A stretch of DNA of 64,000 bases. Origin: Trissonchulus latispiculum. Taxonomy: Eukaryota; Nematoda; Enoplea; Enoplida; Ironidae. Within the stretch, counting starts at the first letter, position 1; every line of letters begins with the position of its first letter. Of this stretch, positions 60,113-64,000 are shown piece after piece. The notes below the pieces were generated by a model, which saw only the letters and a list, made by a program, of their open reading frames with translations, was not told the DNA's origin and ran no database searches. The stretch is taken from the NCBI GenBank assembly GCA_030248195.1, contig JASAND010008600.1, positions 21,655-85,654 of the forward strand, written 5' to 3'. The position numbers were made by a program, and so were the translations under genes.

Positions 60113-60714
60113 CAGGGGCGCACTTAGGGGGGGGGGGCGGGCGGGGGGGGGGCGGCCGCCCCCCCCGTCGCGATTCGAAGGTAGGAAAAATTAAGGAGAG
60201 AAAGAGGAAAAAGGACAAAAAACCAACGAATTTCGCGCCTTCGGCGCGAATTTTCTAGTTTGTAACGGCATATTTATTGCATTTATGAAGAAAAACCTTG
60301 GAATGCATCCGACTTTTCGGAGAAAATTACCATTTTTGCCTAAAAATGTCAAGAATTCTAAAAAATTTTCTCAGTTCTTCAGTATGAAAGGAATTAAAGA
60401 TTTGAAGACCGACTTTATTGTAAAAACCAAAAAATTTCTTCAACTTCTGGGGGGCTCTGCCCCCCAGACCCCCCGGTAGATGAACGGCTATTTCGAAATC
60501 TTGTACACCTGGCGACAGCAATAACTTTTTGAGACTCAACTCCCCTGTTCTAAATCCCGGGTGCACCCTTGGTCGGCGCAAAATTTATTCGATTTTTGTT
60601 TAATTTACGCTTATTTTTGGATTTTAAACCTGGTTTTCAAAAATTTTGCCCCCAGACACCCCCAAATTGTTTGAGGTCCGCCCCCCCTGAAAAAATTTCC
60701 AATGTGCGCCACTG
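60113..60714. mobile_element. Non-autonomous hAT-like element, 8-bp TSD
   Basis: Ends CAGGGGCGCAC and GTGCGCCACTG, flanked by CTAAGCAG (60105-60112 and 60715-60722). CAG(G/T)GGCGC termini with an 8-bp duplication are characteristic of hAT. 602 bp, no transposase. Confidence 0.8.
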
Positions 60715-60960
60715 CTAAGCAGTGCAACTAAGAGTACGCAGGTCAAACTGTGGCGTACGCTATGGACGCTGCAGCGTACTTTCGCGTACGCTAAGTTATT
60801 TTTAGCGTACTTCAGCAGGTTTTAGCGTACTAAGAGTTGGATACGCACTGCTAGGTTCAGGAATTAAAGCTTGTCCCTAGCTAAGCTGCATCGTCAACGG
60901 GGGAGGCAGATGGGGCGGTTGGGGACATTGTCGCATGGGTAAGGCGGGGTCGGGGCGTCC

Positions 60961-60980
60961 GGGGGGGGGGGGGGGGGGGG
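60961..60980. repeat. G20 homopolymer
   Basis: Twenty consecutive G within a longer G-rich stretch (60961-61015), with strong G-quadruplex potential on the plus strand and likely sequencing-length uncertainty. Confidence 0.9.
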
Positions 60981-61015
60981 AGGTGCAGGCATAGGTGTGT
61001 TGGGGGTGGGGGGGA

Positions 61016-61430
61016 CCCCTCCCCCCAAATAGAGGGGTCGCCGACCCCCCCTAAAAATTTTTTCCTACCCCTCCCCCAAACTCGATTTTTTCAGACCCCT
61101 CCTCCCTAAAAATTTTCAAACCCCTACCTAAATTTTGGAAAATTTTTAGCTAAAAATTCGAAATTTTCCCAAAAAATTCCAAAAATTAGCGAAAAATTGC
61201 TAGAATTCGTTTAATTAAGCTAAAAATCGTTAAAAATAGCTGTAAATTGAGAAAATTTTTCAATTTTTTAACGAAAAACCGATTTTTCGCCGACCCCCCC
61301 CTGGAAAATTTTTCTTACCCCTCCCCTCAAATCGACTTTTCGCGACCCCCCTCCCCCTTTTTTTCGGCAAACCCCCTGCCTACTTTTTTCTGAACCCCCA
61401 CCCCCACTTTTTTCGCCTATGGGTGCAGGG
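61016..61430. repeat. Family D repeat, further copy
   Basis: Carries CCGACCCCCCCTAAAAATTT, GGAAAATTTTTAGCTA and GAAAAACCGATTTTTCGC in the same order as 59580-60060. Confidence 0.6.
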
Positions 61431-62339
61431 TGCAGGTATGGCTGAACAAAGAATTTGGGAGGCGGGGTGTTCGGCTCGAGAGGGGGGGATCCCAAAAATT
61501 TGCCAAAACCTCCCAAATTTCGGATTTTTTACCATTTTTGGCCAAAACGTTGAGGAGGGGAGGGTGTTTGGGGGTCAAACTCTGGGGAGGCGAGGGGGCG
61601 CCCGCGCCAATAGTTGTCGTCTGAGGCCATCCCCCAACACAGCTGTGGGGAGTTGTATCTATAGGTGCAATTGGGGTACCCCGCCATTTTTCCAAACCAC
61701 CCCCAAAATTTTTGGGGCCCCCCGCCACAGGAAATCCTTTTTTTGGAGAAAACGGAATCCTAGTGTCAACTACAAATTTTTCTCGATATTTTCTTGATTC
61801 TTTGCGTATTTCTGCAAAAACTCGGAAATATATCGGAATTATCCCGATTTTATCCGATATTTTCTAACTAAAAAACCGGAATAATTTCGGCAAAGAAACC
61901 GGAAAAGGTAGGAAAAATATCGGAAAAATCTCCGGAAAAAATTGGGTAAAAAATCGGAATAATTATATATATACCGAATAAAGGGGAGGGGTCACCAAAA
62001 TTTGTCGTTTTTTTAAAAATTGGGTGGTTTTAGGATAAATTTTGTAAAATTTTCAAAATTCAGACCACATGACGCACATGTGGGTCATGGCATTTTCTTA
62101 GAGAGTAGTGGCGCCGCAGTGGCGCCGCAAAGTCGGCTCATAGCGAAAAGTGACCATTTTTGTGGTCGTCGCTCAGGTCGAACGTTACGAGCTGGAGCTG
62201 ATTTCTTTTTATATTCAGAAATTACATATATTGAACTAACTAACGGTCCAGGTTGCGTTTCTCTATCACTTCCCTAACGACCACAGTGGCCCGTCAAAGA
62301 TAGCGAAAATTCGAAAAATGAAAAATCGAAATTTCTCGC

Positions 62340-62620
62340 TATCTATTCAACTTTGAAAGCTCAAATCTTCCATACAATGGTTTTCTGGCACGGAGAATCG
62401 ATTCCCGCAGTCAGTTTTACCGTCAGACCCACCCATCTTGCTGTGCTGGTTCCACTTTGCCGTCGGGAGGGTCAAGTCGGAAACCGCTTCCTGGAGGTCC
62501 ATAGTAGGCTCTACCTGGCCTCTCAAAACTTTGTCTATAGGGGTTTTCTGGTGTGCCCAGCTCATTCCCGGTATCCGTTTTGCCGTACGACGTGTCTATA
62601 TTGCTAAGACAATATATATA
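62340..62620. repeat. Repeat family C, second copy (inverted)
   Basis: Reverse complement of 2327-2720: GAGAATCGATTCCCGC, AGTAGGCTCTACCTGGCCTC, CTATAGGGGTTTTCTGG and CCCAGCTCATTCCCGGT in order. It lacks the 163-bp internal duplication. Confidence 0.7.
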
Positions 62621-62794
62621 AGTGTCTATATATATAAGCTCCGGCGCCACTTTTCAGATTTTTGGCCAGAACTTTTTAATGGTTTGACATATCGAAATGC
62701 TGATTATACAGGTAGCTAGGCCTAGTCGTAAGCTTTCTTATGAGCTATAGAACACCTCTGTAGGGTGTGCCGTTAGCGAGAAAAATTGTCCCAA

Positions 62795-63423
62795 ACTGGC
62801 GGGAAAAACCCAATGCGGGAAAAAACCCATATGCGGGAAAAAACCCACCCCAAAAAATTTTTGGCAAGCTGCCAGAAGCATTTCTAACCATTCCAAATGA
62901 AAGAGCGGGTTGTTTTTAGTACAACTGCATCAAAATATATTAGTTTTTGCTGAAAAATTCAGGTCATAGTATCTTTTGAAAATTTCGCGTGTTTAACACA
63001 TATATAAACATAAACATAGTCATATGGTCATTTGAAAATTGTGTATCTTTAACACATAAACATAGGCAAATTTTGGAAATTTTTTAAAATTGTTTATTTT
63101 CGGCAGTTTAAGCATCCTATCGTGTAGAAAACGTGTTTTTCTTGCATTTAGACTTAGAGCCAAACTAGACCCATTTTAAGGCAAAAATAAGCATTTTTGG
63201 TCAAAATTGAAATTTTGGCTTGAAATGGCACAGTGTCCGATTTAGACCCCCTGGACCACCCATAACAGTACGAACCCAGGTAAAACCTATACCAATTTAA
63301 TCTATAGGCTCTATTAAACAAATGTATGTATTGGTTTGACCTTTCCGGTCAATGGTTAGAAAAAAAATTTAATTTTGAAAAGTGGTTTTTTTTCCCGTCG
63401 TGGGTTTTTTTCCCGCCAACTCC
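62795..63423. mobile_element. Small element with CTGGCGGGAAAAACCC ends
   Basis: The left end CTGGCGGGAAAAACCCA is followed by two more GCGGGAAAAAACCCA units. The right end is TGGGTTTTTTTCCCGCCAAC. About 630 bp, non-coding; no clear target duplication. Confidence 0.6.
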
Positions 63424-63459
63424 AGGTCACCCCCAGGTCGCACCGGAGGGGTCAGAGCA

Positions 63460-64000
63460 TAGGTGAACCAGGCTACAGTTTACCCCCTGTGAGACCCCCC
63501 CCACGGAGAGGCCAGACCCCCCTCCCCCCCCCTACCCGGCCTCAACTACTCCCCCCCCCCAAGCCAAGCTCAAACCCCCCTCCCCCCCTAAAACTGGGTC
63601 CAAACCAAGTAAAAATGCAAAATTTTTGAAAAAATTTTTTGCAATTTCTGAAAATTTTTGAAAAAAATTCGAAAAAATGGATGTAAATCAGCTATAAACA
63701 GCTAAAGATGGTTATTTATAGCAATTAAAAGGTAATATACGCAATTATAAACCAGAATCTGGGCTAATTTAAGCTTATTTTAGCACAAATTTGTCAATTT
63801 TCAAGCACTGTTTTCGCATACGAAAACTATCGGCAGAAGCTTTTGAGTACGTTTAATGTACTGTACATCGAAAAAGGAGCATTTTTAGCTAAAAAAAACT
63901 TGGGTACAGTTTAGGGGGGTCCCCCCCAAATTTCGGATTTTGCTGGGGTCCCCCGAGCCAAATTTGACCCACAGCAATACGGTAACTGAACGAAGTACAA
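63460..64000. repeat. Subfamily B repeat, copy running to window end
   Basis: Begins ATAGGTGAACCAGGCTACAG and is the reverse complement of much of 4888-5445 through the CCCAAGTTTTTTTTAGC and GAGCCAAATTTG blocks. The expected terminus (AACAGGTGGTACACC) is absent, so the copy is broken near 63975. Confidence 0.65.

Noticed and set aside
58635..60200. Proline/glycine-rich short proteins
   Set aside because: They arise from G and C homopolymer runs in repeats and shift frame between copies.

Overview
The window is nuclear DNA from a multicellular animal, most likely an invertebrate. It holds GT-AG spliced genes, an animal-specific schwannomin-interacting protein (SCHIP1) homologue, a secreted von Willebrand factor A (VWA) protein, a kringle protein and a nematode Srx-like seven-helix receptor. 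No bacterial or viral operon is present. I could not fix the phylum from sequence alone. The rest is a dense mosaic of mostly non-autonomous transposable elements, several with intact target-site duplications (TSDs).

Layout. Region 1-17 kb has no gene I recognise. It holds foldback elements, G/C-run repeats, an 8.8 kb interval bounded by inverted copies ending in TTAA, and inside that interval a long (CA)n tract, a cluster of perfect hairpins and a 36-bp palindrome that reads as six heat-shock pentamers. At 17.3-20.4 kb a complete three-exon gene on the minus strand encodes a signal peptide, one kringle and a DUF5648-like repeat domain, with a TATA box and a poly(A) signal. Region 23-34 kb is transposons: a hAT-like element (24.4-25.5 kb), then an LTR retrotransposon on the minus strand (25.6-33.9 kb) with almost identical 1444-bp LTRs, a gag gene and no recognisable pol. 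One of its LTRs carries a later 614-bp insertion.

At 34.3-40.7 kb a six-exon minus-strand gene encodes a small secreted VWA protein with a full metal-binding site. Its introns hold tRNA-like pieces, a mariner-like element and a foldback. At 42.4-43.3 kb lies a single-exon G-protein-coupled receptor. At 43.8-45.6 kb lies another hAT-like element. At 49.0-56.2 kb a nine-exon minus-strand gene encodes an 800-residue SCHIP1 homologue; every exon junction keeps frame. Region 56.3-64 kb is nested G/C-run repeats, with TSDs and an empty-site comparison that resolve part of the nesting.

All four cellular genes are on the minus strand and show no sign of functional linkage. Two are secreted or extracellular, one is a membrane receptor, and SCHIP1 is a cytoplasmic adaptor linked to merlin/ankyrin and Hippo signalling. 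Gene models were built by reading splice sites and checking phase by hand; no search was run.
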